A stretch of 56,155 bases of DNA. Source: Phascolarctobacterium sp. (GTDB lineage Bacteria > Bacillota > Negativicutes > Acidaminococcales > Acidaminococcaceae). The notes beneath the pieces are model-generated. The model was not told where the DNA came from. It saw only the letters and a program-made list of their open reading frames with translations, and ran no database searches. The stretch is taken from positions 1-56,155 of the forward strand of contig JAUNIS010000015.1 of NCBI GenBank assembly GCA_030523325.1. Direction: 5' to 3'. The position numbers and the translations under genes are program-made. Shown here piece by piece: positions 34,569 to 43,467 of the stretch (positions are counted from its first letter, which is position 1; each line of letters starts with the position of its first letter).

Positions 34569-34985
34569 TTAATTAGCTTGGATAGCTGCAAGCTCTTCTG
34601 CTGTATAAAGACCAGTTGATTTGATGCTTTCAAAAGTAACAATTCCTGATTTAATCAAATCCTTGGCTGATTTAATTTTTTGTTTGAAAGTTGCTTCCTT
34701 AGCAGCCTCTTCAGCAGCTTCACGTCTATTTCTTTCAATGATTTCGCACATTTGTCTAACTCCTTCTTCACTTTCTTTATAAATACGTTTCAATCTAGAA
34801 GTTTCAGGAAATCTTTCATCGTACGTATTTCTTTCGACAAAGACCTTCATTAATCCTGCTACCAATGAACCATCATTTTTAGTTGCATTGATAAAAATTT
34901 CTGTCAGTCCGTTACCAGGGACGCATCTTGCCAGATATACGACTAACCTGGTCAACAATAGTGAAATTACCACAGATTTTATACT
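34569..34985 (-). pseudogene. Decayed Rpn-family nuclease/transposase-like gene, C-terminal part
   Basis: The C-terminal end of an Rpn (recombination-promoting nuclease, PD-(D/E)XK) protein is clear: ERFPETSRLKRIYKESEEGV-type sequence, then charged helices REAAEEAAKEATFKQKIKSA, and a final GIVTFESIKSTGLYTAEELA. A second fragment, ICGNFTIVDQVSRISGKM, the start of the family's signature region, lies in another frame at about 34925-34980. So the gene has suffered a frameshift and an internal deletion, and its N-terminal catalytic part is absent. Confidence 0.75.
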
Positions 34986-35012
34986 GAATGAGAGGATTCG
35001 TCAAGAGGGAGG

Positions 35013-35045
35013 AAAAAAGTCGTTCCCACATAAGCAGGAACGACT
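35013..35045 (-). terminator. Terminator after the multi-PAS hybrid kinase
   Basis: A perfect 9-bp stem (35018-35026 with 35037-35045) is followed by six T on the minus strand, seven bases beyond the kinase stop. Confidence 0.85.
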
Positions 35046-35051
35046 CTTAAT

Positions 35052-38000
35052 TTAGTTCAAAACTTTCCCAATCGCTTCTAGAACTCTTGCGATGGAAATA
35101 GGTTTAGCGACGTGTTCATTCATCCCAGCTTCTATAGCGAGCTTTCTATCTTCCTCGAATGCATTCGCCGTCATAGCAATAATTGGGATACTATTAATTT
35201 CAGGATTCGGAAGCTTACGAATATTTTTCGTTGCCTCGTATCCGTCCATGATAGGCATCTGGACGTCCATAAGGATAATATCGTAATTTCTCTTCTCTTC
35301 TTTAGCGAGTAATTGTACTGCTATAGAACCATCCTCTACACATTTTACCTTAGCGCCCATCTCACTCAAGAGAACATCAGCGATTTCGCGATTAAGCTCG
35401 TTATCCTCTACGAGAAGAATTCTCAAATCTTTAAGACTTTCAGCGGTTGCTTCTAATTTTTGGAGACCGTCGGAATCGAAATCACTTTCGCTGGCAATCT
35501 TAAAGGTGAAAATAATAGTAATTTCCGTACCAAAGCCTTTTTGACTGAGAACGTTAATTTCGCCGCCCATCATATCAATGATGTTTTTGGTAATGGCCAT
35601 ACCAAGACCAGTACCTTGAATACCACTGACGGTGACAGTTTCTTCACGACTGAAGGGTTCGAAAAGATGGTTGACAAATTCTTGGCTCATGCCGATACCT
35701 GTATCTCTGACAACAAACCTGAAGGTTGCGTAGCCTTCTTGCTCGCAAGGAATTTGCGCAACACGTAAGAAAATTTTGCCACCGGACTCGGTATATTTAA
35801 TGGAATTGCCAATACAATTCAAGAGCACTTGACTCAGGCGTAATTTATCGCAGAAAATTTCTTCGTTGATGATTTCGCTAGCGTCGAAGGTTACCTTGAG
35901 ATTTCTCTTCTTCGCATCAGTCTGAACGATATTTTGAATACTGCCGATGATGTTGGATAAACAAGTTGGTTTTTCTTCTATTTTTACTTTGCCGGACTCG
36001 ATGCGACTCATATCTAATACGTCGTTAATGAGGGAAAGCAAATGATCAGAAGAAATTTGAATCTTGTTGAGATAATCTTTAACCTTCTCTGTGTCCTCAA
36101 GATGAGTTGCTGCAAGATTTGTAAAACCTATGATAGCATTCATAGGAGTACGAATATCATGACTCATGCTGTTGAGGAAAGTCGTTTTAGATTTGTTCGC
36201 ATGTTCTGCTGCAGTCAATGCGTCTTGCAAAGCAATAGCTTGAGCAGTTTCGTTTTTCTTTTCTTCTGTAACATCTAAGGCAAAAACGTTGGCAATAAGA
36301 TGTTCGGTGATGGGATCTTCAGAGATAAGTGCCATCGCGCGAATGTACATGTCTTCGCCAGGCAGGTAATATTCAACTGTCTCAGCGGACTTGCCCTCTA
36401 AGAAGGATTTTACCAAACCAGCACGGGAGAAAATTCTTTCGCCATTGGGAGTTAAAATTCTCGCACGATATGTCTCGAAAACTCTCTTGTTAGCTTCGTC
36501 AAAATTAACCGGAGCCCTGAGTCCAACCTTTTGTAATAAATCCGTACCTTTAGATGTGCGTATAGCCGATTCAATAACGCCTCTATCCAAATCCAAAGAG
36601 AAATTATAAATGGAATTATTTGTTAAGGCTTCAGCATATTTTGCCTTCTCAGCGGCTAAACGAATGATAGAATTTTCTTGCTCATCGATATCTTGTACAA
36701 CACTATAGACTAATTTATTCCCCATAGCGTCTTCTACTAGTTTACCGTATTCATAAACCCAGAACCAATGACCGTCCTTGTGTTGAATTCTGTATTTGGC
36801 TTCATAAGATTGTTTATCTCTGAACTGCACCATGATTCGTTTCACGCCAGTATGCAGGTCATCAGGATGAACGTTGTTGGCTGCGTAGCCTTTGAAAACC
36901 TTCAAATATTCTTCCAAAGTATAACCTTGAATAGCACATAAATTTTTGCTGACGTAAACGTAGGGGAAATTTTCTTCGTATTTGCATATCTTGATGCCAC
37001 CTTTTACACCGCCTAAGAATACCTCCAAGCGACTGTTAATATCTTTCGCTTCGTTTTCTTGTTGAGTGATATTAGTTAAGAAGCCTGCTATCAAACGAAT
37101 CGCGCCATTAGGATGAGTTGCAATTCTTGCATGAGCCTGGAAGAGATCATAGGTGCCATCTTTCTTAAGCATACGGAATTTTGGTTCTGTCAATTCTTTG
37201 CTTTCAACAGTATGCCAGAATTTATTTAGCACTTTTTCCTTATCGTCAGGATGAATAGCATCAATCCAACTTTTAATGGTGTTAGGATATTCGTCCTCGT
37301 TTTTATAGCCAAGCATTGCCCGATACTTTTGGCTCCAAAAAACTTTGGTTATGTTATTATTTTCGTCGAAATTAATATACCAGAAGGAACCTTTAACAAT
37401 ATCATTTACAATGTCAAGATTTTCCTGAGCTTGAGCAGCTTGAATGCGCTCCATCTGACGCCTGGTAAGCTCTAGAGATTTTTCTTTTTGAATGGATTGA
37501 ACAACTACTAATACCTTGACTACGATTTCGTTTTGATCTCTAAAAACAGGAATAATATATTGACGAGTCCATCCCATGGTCTTCAGCGGATATTCGAAAG
37601 AAAGAAATCTTTTGTCTTGCAAGCGCTCGTTCAAAGTTGAAAAATCGATAAACTCTAAATATTTTTCTTTTTCAGGACCATCCTTGGCTAAGTCACTCGC
37701 TGCAGCAACTAACTCGCTCAACTTACCATACTTGCCCAGAGAATTTTCCGTACAGCTTTCCTGGTCTAATTGTATGAAAGTTTCGTCCTTTAAGTCAATT
37801 TCGTAAACATTGGCGAAGATTGCTGCAAACCCTTTTGCTAATTGAGATGTTTTAAACTGTTCTCCATTGAATTCAGTAATGTCTTGCTTGTATCCTCTGA
37901 TCAGATAACCTTCACCCTGATAAGTTCTATCCAAAATCCCGCCAGCACGAATAATGATATCTCCTCTCACCGGATGGTGGTAAAGATAAATTATCTCGCC

Positions 38001-39065
38001 TGCTTCACCGTCAATAATTTTTTGAATGGTGGCGAGAACTTCTTTCTTGGACGCTTGGTTGACGTTCTTGAACCAAGTTTTATACATAGTTTTGCCATCG
38101 ATATTTTCGTCTACACCAATTAAATCGTGCAAAACGATATCTCCGGCACCTTCACTCTCAGCGCCATTGACGATTAAACTCCATAAACCTATTCTTGCTC
38201 CGGAAAGATTATCCATCGTTTGTACGTAAGTATTACGAGTTTTCGAACTTTCTGTGATATCGATAACACTACGTTGGACGATGATTTCGCCATCGTCGTC
38301 ATGAAGAAGTCGAGCCTTGCCGAGACAAACTAATTCCTGACCATTTCTGTGACGAACATGATATTCAAACTCTACAGAATCATTTTCATCTTTTAAAGAA
38401 TCCACCAGCTGTTGTATCTTCCTGGTATCAGAAGCGTAAACAGTATTTGCTACACCCGTGAAATGTTCCCGTTGCATTTCTTCTTTGGATTTGTAACCTA
38501 AAATCTTTAAAGCAATGTCGTTAATGAAAATTAATTCCTTGGTATTCTTCTTATATTGAATGATACCACAGTCGACTGCAGATAAATATCTTTTTAATTC
38601 TGCTTTAGAATCGTCTCGCTCAGTGATAACATCTGCAATCTTTGAACCTTTTTTTCGTTCCACGCGTTTTTCGATTTCTGCGAAGGTTGCGTATAATCCG
38701 TTCAAGCTACCCGCGTCATCGTAATGAGGAACTAAACAGCATCTCAGAATATGAGGGACGTTATCGCCAAAGTATGCTCTTGCCTCGGCGATATAAGTTT
38801 TTTTGATGCTTTCCAAAAAAGGTTTGTTGAAGACACCCATAATAATGTCTAAGTCTTCAGGATAAGCAAACTTAGTCATGTAAGACTTGGCCTGACCAAA
38901 TGTCCAGACCGTGCCGATTAAACGTGGGACAATGACATCATGTAAAATTTTCACTTTACTATTAGCCGTATCAATATCCCAAACAGCACATGAAAAGTGA
39001 GCCATACTATTAAAGAGAGCATCATCATAATCATGAGAGCATCTACTCGCTGAACTGCCAGCCAT
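35052..39065 (-). CDS. Multi-PAS hybrid histidine kinase with one receiver
   Basis: A 1337-residue soluble sensor kinase. From the N-terminus: a PAS-like module (about 20-132) resembling the sensor of the HPt-linked kinase; PAS (158-272); a region 280-400; a recurring module with LEFIDFSTLNERL (about 405-526); two PAS/PAC domains (548-668, with IHPDDK, and 680-796, with VHPDDL); a further PAS-like segment (about 810-935); H box [11 protein letters not shown] (His969); the ATPase with RDTGIGM and GTGLGMA; and one receiver (about 1215-1337; Asp1267, Lys in VAKP). All catalytic residues are present. No membrane helix is seen, so it should sense cytoplasmic signals. It lacks its own HPt. I used the ATG at 39065, with GGTGGTGA upstream; the frame is open to 39101. 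Confidence 0.92.
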   Translation of the reverse strand: MAGSSASRCSHDYDDALFNSMAHFSCAVWDIDTANSKVKILHDVIVPRLIGTVWTFGQAKSYMTKFAYPEDLDIIMGVFNKPFLESIKKTYIAEARAYFGDNVPHILRCCLVPHYDDAGSLNGLYATFAEIEKRVERKKGSKIADVITERDDSKAELKRYLSAVDCGIIQYKKNTKELIFINDIALKILGYKSKEEMQREHFTGVANTVYASDTRKIQQLVDSLKDENDSVEFEYHVRHRNGQELVCLGKARLLHDDDGEIIVQRSVIDITESSKTRNTYVQTMDNLSGARIGLWSLIVNGAESEGAGDIVLHDLIGVDENIDGKTMYKTWFKNVNQASKKEVLATIQKIIDGEAGEIIYLYHHPVRGDIIIRAGGILDRTYQGEGYLIRGYKQDITEFNGEQFKTSQLAKGFAAIFANVYEIDLKDETFIQLDQESCTENSLGKYGKLSELVAAASDLAKDGPEKEKYLEFIDFSTLNERLQDKRFLSFEYPLKTMGWTRQYIIPVFRDQNEIVVKVLVVVQSIQKEKSLELTRRQMERIQAAQAQENLDIVNDIVKGSFWYINFDENNNITKVFWSQKYRAMLGYKNEDEYPNTIKSWIDAIHPDDKEKVLNKFWHTVESKELTEPKFRMLKKDGTYDLFQAHARIATHPNGAIRLIAGFLTNITQQENEAKDINSRLEVFLGGVKGGIKICKYEENFPYVYVSKNLCAIQGYTLEEYLKVFKGYAANNVHPDDLHTGVKRIMVQFRDKQSYEAKYRIQHKDGHWFWVYEYGKLVEDAMGNKLVYSVVQDIDEQENSIIRLAAEKAKYAEALTNNSIYNFSLDLDRGVIESAIRTSKGTDLLQKVGLRAPVNFDEANKRVFETYRARILTPNGERIFSRAGLVKSFLEGKSAETVEYYLPGEDMYIRAMALISEDPITEHLIANVFALDVTEEKKNETAQAIALQDALTAAEHANKSKTTFLNSMSHDIRTPMNAIIGFTNLAATHLEDTEKVKDYLNKIQISSDHLLSLINDVLDMSRIESGKVKIEEKPTCLSNIIGSIQNIVQTDAKKRNLKVTFDASEIINEEIFCDKLRLSQVLLNCIGNSIKYTESGGKIFLRVAQIPCEQEGYATFRFVVRDTGIGMSQEFVNHLFEPFSREETVTVSGIQGTGLGMAITKNIIDMMGGEINVLSQKGFGTEITIIFTFKIASESDFDSDGLQKLEATAESLKDLRILLVEDNELNREIADVLLSEMGAKVKCVEDGSIAVQLLAKEEKRNYDIILMDVQMPIMDGYEATKNIRKLPNPEINSIPIIAMTANAFEEDRKLAIEAGMNEHVAKPISIARVLEAIGKVLN

Positions 39066-39151
39066 AAAAATCACCACCCATTTCAAAAATTTTTCGAACA
39101 ACTTCGTAACTATATTATATCAGAAAAAAAGATAAATTAAATTAATTAAAA

Positions 39152-39210
39152 TGTGATTTTGTACGTAAAATTGTGAAATGTTTGTGAAATATGTGTCGAA
39201 AAATTGTGAA
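39152..39210. promoter_or_regulatory. Phased TTGTGAA repeats upstream of the multi-PAS kinase
   Basis: TTGTGAA is found at 39171-39177, 39182-39188 and 39204-39210, spacings of 11 and 22 bp, with a weaker TGTGA at 39152. Read on the coding strand these are TTCACAA direct repeats about 105-145 bp upstream of the start codon. The three perfect copies on one helical face make this the clearest of the window's four clusters. Confidence 0.6.
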
Positions 39211-39316
39211 CTATTAACAACGGAAATTCATTATTATTAGCGTGCACACTAAACGTACATCAATGCTTGTAGCAAGAATATGACTTTTAGATTTTTAGCT
39301 TATTGAATTTCAAGAA

Positions 39317-39562
39317 TCATTCTTGAACACTCCTAATATGTTGTAATTCAAAACGATATTTTTGTTGAACGTTTGGATATTTTTTATGATTAACTTCCGA
39401 CAAAAACATAGCTTTTGGACGAATCCAAAGTCCACAATCCTCGTACAATCTTCTATACACAACAAACTCTTCCTTGGTCTCACTGTCTAAGGCGACGTCC
39501 TCAACAAGATAAAAATCGCCCTTAAAATGCTTGTAAATGCCTTTGATTTTCAATTCATTCAT
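39317..39562 (-). CDS. DUF1653 domain protein
   Basis: An 81-residue protein matching the DUF1653 family: IYKHFKGDFYLVEDVALDSET, EFVVYRRLYEDCGLWIRP and MFLSEV. The fold is a small SH3-like beta barrel with unknown ligand. ATG start with AGAGGGTG upstream. It is monocistronic, between the phased repeats of the kinase promoter and the T-box region. Confidence 0.9.
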   Translation of the reverse strand: MNELKIKGIYKHFKGDFYLVEDVALDSETKEEFVVYRRLYEDCGLWIRPKAMFLSEVNHKKYPNVQQKYRFELQHIRSVQE

Positions 39563-39911
39563 AATTTTTACACCCTCTTTTTTGCAAATGTTTCAAAATT
39601 TTTTGCAGATTTACCATTATCAAAATTAAAACAAATGGATAATTATTCTCCGTAATTGAAGGTTTAGGTTATTGATTGCAAAACTTTAGTTATGCGACGG
39701 GCTGCTCGCAAAATTATTTCCACATCAAGAGAAAATTTCCTGCCTAAAAAATTTACATGGATAATTTGCTGAATAAATTTCCCGAAAAAATCCGAAAAGA
39801 AATTTTACAAAAAAGTTTGCAGTGAAACCTATTGAGATAATTTGAAAAGAAATTTATCCCAAAATTTTCAAAAAAATTTTTATTCTTGTAGTGTATACTT
39901 AATTCTATGCG
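39563..39911. other. Intergenic region between DUF1653 and the T-box leader
   Basis: About 350 bases of A+T-rich sequence without a credible gene. It must contain the DUF1653 promoter near its left end. I see no further repeat, hairpin or RNA motif that I can defend. Confidence 0.5.
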
Positions 39912-39940
39912 TTGACAGTAACATTATATAGTGCTATACT
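39912..39940 (+). promoter_or_regulatory. Promoter of the T-box/TrpB2 transcript
   Basis: A perfect -35 TTGACA (39912-39917) and -10 TATACT (39935-39940) are 17 bp apart, just ahead of the T-box leader. Confidence 0.8.
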
Positions 39941-39946
39941 GTAAAA

Positions 39947-40207
39947 AACTGTTGACGAAGAGCAAGTAGCTTACAAAAGTGTTTTGCAGCAAGTTCCGGG
40001 TGATGAAAGCGGAACAAATAACTTGTAAGTGAATGGGCTTCTGAGGGCGAGCTGAACTTTTAGTAGGCAAGACGGAGTTGACTCTCCGTTAAAAAGAGTC
40101 TGCATATGATTTGTATGCATGAAGGTGGGCGCAAGTTAGCGTCAAGCCGGGTGGCACCGCAGGAAAATTCCTGTCCCAGCAGTTTAGGACTGCGTGGGAC
40201 TTTTTTT
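39947..40207 (+). ncRNA. T-box leader (tryptophan-type) controlling the TrpB2-like gene
   Basis: The conserved T-box sequence GGGTGGCACCGC is at 40149-40160. The competing intrinsic terminator has an imperfect stem from GTCCCAGCAGT (40173-40183) to ACTGCGTGGGAC (40189-40200), followed by seven T (40201-40207). The upstream part has the AAGTAGC and GGGTGATGAAAGCGGA elements of stem I, and the likely specifier loop AGTGAATGGGC contains TGG (40034-40036), the tryptophan codon. Uncharged tRNA-Trp would bind TGG and the T-box and permit read-through into the synthase gene. The specifier call is inferred from position and was not folded; it fits the downstream enzyme. Confidence 0.9.
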
Positions 40208-40249
40208 ATTCCCTCAAAAGTCCTCTAGCAAAGAAAGGATGGTTAAAAA

Positions 40250-41623
40250 ATGGCTGAAACAAAAATCCCTTACAAAATTTATTTGAACGAAAGCGAAATG
40301 CCTGACAAATGGTATAATGTTCGTGCCGATATGAAAAATAAACCGGCTCCCCTGTTGAACCCCGCAACCCACGAACCCATGAAACCAGAAGAATTAGGCG
40401 TTGTTTTCTGCGACGAACTTGTTGCTCAAGAGCTTGACAATACTAATCCTTATATCGAAATCCCTCAAGAGATTCGCGATTTCTACAAAATGTATCGTCC
40501 CTCTCCGCTGGTTCGTGCTTATTGCTTAGAAGAAAAGCTGCAAACCCCTGCGAAGATCTATTATAAATTCGAAGGCAACAATACTTCTGGCTCTCACAAA
40601 TTAAATTCTGCAATCGCTCAAGCATATTATGCTAAAAAACAAGGCTTAAAAGGTGTTACCACCGAAACCGGTGCTGGTCAATGGGGCACTGCTCTCTCCA
40701 TGGCTTGCAGCTATTTAGGTCTCGACTGCAAAGTTTACATGGTTAAATGTTCCTACGAACAAAAACCTTTCCGTCGTGAAGTTATGCGCACTTATGGTGC
40801 TAGCGTTATTCCCTCTCCTTCCATGACTACTCAAGTAGGTCAAAAAATTTTAGCAGAACATCCTGATACTACCGGTTCTTTGGGCTGTGCTATTTCCGAA
40901 GCTGTTGAAGTTGCTGTAACTAACGAAGGCTATCGTTATGTTTTAGGTTCTGTATTAAACCAAGTTCTCCTGCATCAAAGCATTATCGGTATGGAAACTA
41001 AAATCGCTATGGATAAATACGGCATCAAACCCGACATCATCATCGGTTGTGCAGGCGGTGGCTCCAACCTGGGCGGTCTCATCTCTCCTTTCATGGGTGA
41101 AAAACTTCGTGGCGAAGCCGATTACCAATTTATCGCCGTTGAACCTGCAAGCTGCCCGAGCTTCACTCGCGGCACCTACGCATACGATTTCTGCGATACC
41201 GGTATGATTTGCCCGTTGGCTAAGATGTATACCTTGGGCTGCGACTTTATTCCTAGCCCGAACCATGCAGGCGGCTTACGTTATCATGGCATGAGCCCTG
41301 TTCTCTCTCAACTTTATGATGACGGCTTGATGGAAGCTAGAAGCGTTATTCAAACCGATGTCTTTGAAGCTGCAGAAGCATTTGCTCGTGTGGAAGGTAT
41401 CCTCCCCGCTCCCGAATCCTCTCATGCGATTCGCGTAGCTATTGACGAAGCACTTAAATGCAAAGAAACTGGCGAAGAAAAAACCATCCTCTTTGGTCTC
41501 ACCGGTACCGGCTACTTCGATATGTATGCATATGAAAAATTCCACAACGGTGAAATGGGCGACTACATTCCTACCGACGAAGAACTCGCGAAATACAGAG
41601 CAGCTCTTCCCAAAGTTGACTAA
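40250..41623 (+). CDS. TrpB2-type tryptophan synthase beta-like PLP enzyme
   Basis: A 457-residue PLP enzyme of the TrpB2 class, longer than classical TrpB (about 400). It opens with the TrpB2-like YNVRADMKN-PAPLLNP region. The PLP lysine is in SGSHKLNSA (Lys117), the catalytic-Glu loop is TTETGAGQWG, and the phosphate loop is IGCAGGGSN. TrpB2 enzymes condense serine with indole; many lack an adjacent TrpA and are thought to salvage free indole. No other trp gene is in the window, and the T-box with a TGG specifier shows control by tryptophan supply. ATG start with AAAGGA upstream, followed by a terminator. Confidence 0.92.
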   Translation: MAETKIPYKIYLNESEMPDKWYNVRADMKNKPAPLLNPATHEPMKPEELGVVFCDELVAQELDNTNPYIEIPQEIRDFYKMYRPSPLVRAYCLEEKLQTPAKIYYKFEGNNTSGSHKLNSAIAQAYYAKKQGLKGVTTETGAGQWGTALSMACSYLGLDCKVYMVKCSYEQKPFRREVMRTYGASVIPSPSMTTQVGQKILAEHPDTTGSLGCAISEAVEVAVTNEGYRYVLGSVLNQVLLHQSIIGMETKIAMDKYGIKPDIIIGCAGGGSNLGGLISPFMGEKLRGEADYQFIAVEPASCPSFTRGTYAYDFCDTGMICPLAKMYTLGCDFIPSPNHAGGLRYHGMSPVLSQLYDDGLMEARSVIQTDVFEAAEAFARVEGILPAPESSHAIRVAIDEALKCKETGEEKTILFGLTGTGYFDMYAYEKFHNGEMGDYIPTDEELAKYRAALPKVD

Positions 41624-41645
41624 TTAATTTACAAGTTAAGAATCC

Positions 41646-41676
41646 AAAAGGCTGAGGCGTTTGCCTCAGCCTTTTT
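41646..41676 (+). terminator. Terminator after the TrpB2-like gene
   Basis: A 13-bp stem (41646-41658 with 41663-41675, loop GTTT) runs into TTTTT, 23 bases after the stop. Confidence 0.92.
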
Positions 41677-41679
41677 ACA

Positions 41680-42055
41680 TTTTTATTATCAATTGTTTTA
41701 AAGTGTATTTTTTCTTAAACAAATTTATCAAATGCTTTCGCATCAATAATAGTAAAACCTATACTTATGATAACTCTATAGTTCTGAAAAATTTGTATTG
41801 CCAAAATCCTAAAATAACTCTCGTTCTTAAAATTATTTATTATTTTAAGAATATGATATCCTTTATATATCGCAACTAATCGTTAAAACCAAATTTGGTT
41901 TTTATTTTATAGAACTTCATTTACCGCCAAACTACTATATATAGCTTTGAGTATCAGCTATAAATCTATATATAGTAAATAAAAAGATTTCTATTCACAA
42001 AATCACCCTTTATTTAGATGTTAAAAATAGTAAAAATTTTATTTTTATTTTTTCA
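41680..42055. other. A+T-rich intergenic region leading into an accessory island
   Basis: No credible gene. It holds a perfect 18-bp palindrome at 41885-41902 (see separate entry) and an 11-bp inverted repeat, ACTATATATAG (41934-41944) with CTATATATAGT (41966-41976). Base composition drops sharply here compared with the TrpB2 gene and stays low to about 45085. Confidence 0.55.
41885..41902. promoter_or_regulatory. Palindrome AAAACCAAATTTGGTTTT, putative distal operator
   Basis: This is a perfect 18-bp palindrome. Its arm AAAACCAAA recurs in the inverted repeat over the predicted promoter of the second Fic gene (42056-42087). The two centres are about 178 bp apart. Confidence 0.45.
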
Positions 42056-42099
42056 TTAAAACCAAAAAAGTTGATTTTTGGTTTTAATTATGGTATCCT
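42056..42099 (+). promoter_or_regulatory. Promoter and inverted-repeat operator of the second Fic gene
   Basis: A perfect 13-bp inverted repeat (42056-42068 with 42075-42087; arm TTAAAACCAAAAA) covers the predicted -35 TTGATT (42071-42076). A weak -10 TATCCT (42094-42099) follows after 17 bp. The arm repeats the palindrome at 41885-41902, so one protein may bind both sites. The gene's own product has a C-terminal winged-helix-like part and is a candidate. Confidence 0.5.
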
Positions 42100-42119
42100 A
42101 TCTACAGGAGGAGACTATT

Positions 42120-43208
42120 ATGAAAGGAATTTCTTATGATGCCAAATTATTACCGTTGAATAATGGTATTATTGATTATTCATATTTTTTGGATGAACTC
42201 ATAGATGCTACCGCTAAACTTGAAGTTTATAAAGAAAAAATACTTGATAGCAAACTTGATAGTCGTTGGTTTATGCCAACCTTACAACAAAAGGAGGCAC
42301 TAGCTTCATCTTCATTAGAAGGTACACAAGCAACGCTCGATGGTATTTTAATAAACCAAGTTACTCCAGATGATCAGGATATAAATAATAATGAAGTATC
42401 AAACTACTTTTCTGCCTCAGAAAAAGGAATGCACATTTTACTAAGAGAAAAATTTTCAAATGATTTTTTCTACGAGTTACATTCTACTCTTATGAAAGGA
42501 AATGTCCGCAAACCAAACGTAATTGGCAAGTATAGACAAAATCAAAACTATATTGGTAAAAATGATAACTCCCATTCAATTACGTTTACGCCTCCCAAAC
42601 CTGAATTAGTGCCCGGGTTAATGGATAACTTAATTTCCTATATTAACTCACCAACAGACTCATTAAAGCCCCTTGTTCGAATTGCTATAATACATGCACA
42701 ATTTGAAACTATACATCCATTCATGGACGGAAACGGAAGAGTCGGACGAATGCTAATTCCATTGTATCTTTACTACACAAAACAAATTGAATTACCATGT
42801 TTTTTTATTAGTGAAGCTTTAGAACATGATAAACTCCGATATTACAACTTGCTAAATAACATACGAGAGAAAAACAGTTGGAACGAGTGGATAAAATTTT
42901 TTCTAAGCACAGTAGCAAAACAGTGCGAAAAATATATAAACATCGTATCTGAAATAAACCGTCTATATGAAAAACATTTAGGGATTGCCTGTGAACTAAC
43001 AAAATCAGCAAATGCATTGCCAGTTATAAATACACTTTACAGTCATCCAATTTCAACTGCAAAACATATAGTTGAACTAACAGACTTACCTATAACAAGT
43101 GTAAACAGGCTTTTAGGAATGTTGGTAGAAAAGAATATTCTCATTACAGATGGTAAGAAGCGTAATATAAAATATATTTATTACGGTCTTCTCGACATAA
43201 TCAGATAG
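42120..43208 (+). CDS. Fic-domain protein with C-terminal winged helix
   Basis: A 362-residue Fic protein of a different subtype from the one at 29307-30194. The N-terminal helical domain carries the inhibitory motif SSSLEG (Glu67), the Fic core has HPFMDGNGRVGR (His199), and the last 70 residues (LPVINTLYSHPISTAKHIVE, then TSVNRLLGMLVEKNIL) form a winged-helix DNA-binding-like domain. It probably AMPylates or otherwise modifies a target, with activity restrained by the inhibitory glutamate. I chose the ATG at 42120 because AGGAGGAG lies six bases upstream. The gene is A+T-rich with codon use unlike its neighbours to the left, which suggests transfer. Confidence 0.88.
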   Translation: MKGISYDAKLLPLNNGIIDYSYFLDELIDATAKLEVYKEKILDSKLDSRWFMPTLQQKEALASSSLEGTQATLDGILINQVTPDDQDINNNEVSNYFSASEKGMHILLREKFSNDFFYELHSTLMKGNVRKPNVIGKYRQNQNYIGKNDNSHSITFTPPKPELVPGLMDNLISYINSPTDSLKPLVRIAIIHAQFETIHPFMDGNGRVGRMLIPLYLYYTKQIELPCFFISEALEHDKLRYYNLLNNIREKNSWNEWIKFFLSTVAKQCEKYINIVSEINRLYEKHLGIACELTKSANALPVINTLYSHPISTAKHIVELTDLPITSVNRLLGMLVEKNILITDGKKRNIKYIYYGLLDIIR

Positions 43209-43329
43209 AATAAAATGTAGTTTATATCAGCAAAATAAACCTTATCATACGAAAGGGGATGGTTAAATTGAAAGTAGTAAAATAAAAACGCTACGCTTAC
43301 AGCTGGAACTGTAAACGCAGCGCATTCGA

Positions 43330-43351
43330 GTACTTCAACTCGAATCTGAAC
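43330..43351 (+). repeat. 22-bp direct repeat, copy 1
   Basis: GTACTTCAACTCGAATCTGA plus AC is identical to 43446-43467; the copies start 116 bp apart. In this copy the repeat also forms one side of the hairpin ATTCGAGT/ACTCGAAT. With only two copies and a 94-bp gap it is not a CRISPR array. Confidence 0.75.
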
Positions 43352-43445
43352 GACAATATTTTATCATAAACAGACAAAAATATCAAGTTACACTACTACT
43401 TACCGATTTTTTTGAAAGCAAAATCTTATAGTATCATCGTTGCGG

Positions 43446-43467
43446 GTACTTCAACTCGAATCTGAAC
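43446..43467 (+). repeat. 22-bp direct repeat, copy 2
   Basis: This is the second identical copy. The hairpin partner ATTCGAGT is lost here (GTTGCGG instead), so what is conserved is the repeat sequence itself rather than the hairpin. Confidence 0.75.

Noticed and set aside
41661..41879. A 72-codon plus-strand frame after the TrpB2-like gene
   Set aside because: It begins inside the terminator hairpin, is very A+T-rich, and lacks a ribosome-binding site.
43330..43467. The two 22-bp repeats considered as a minimal CRISPR array
   Set aside because: There are only two copies, a 94-bp gap is far longer than a spacer, and no cas gene is present.
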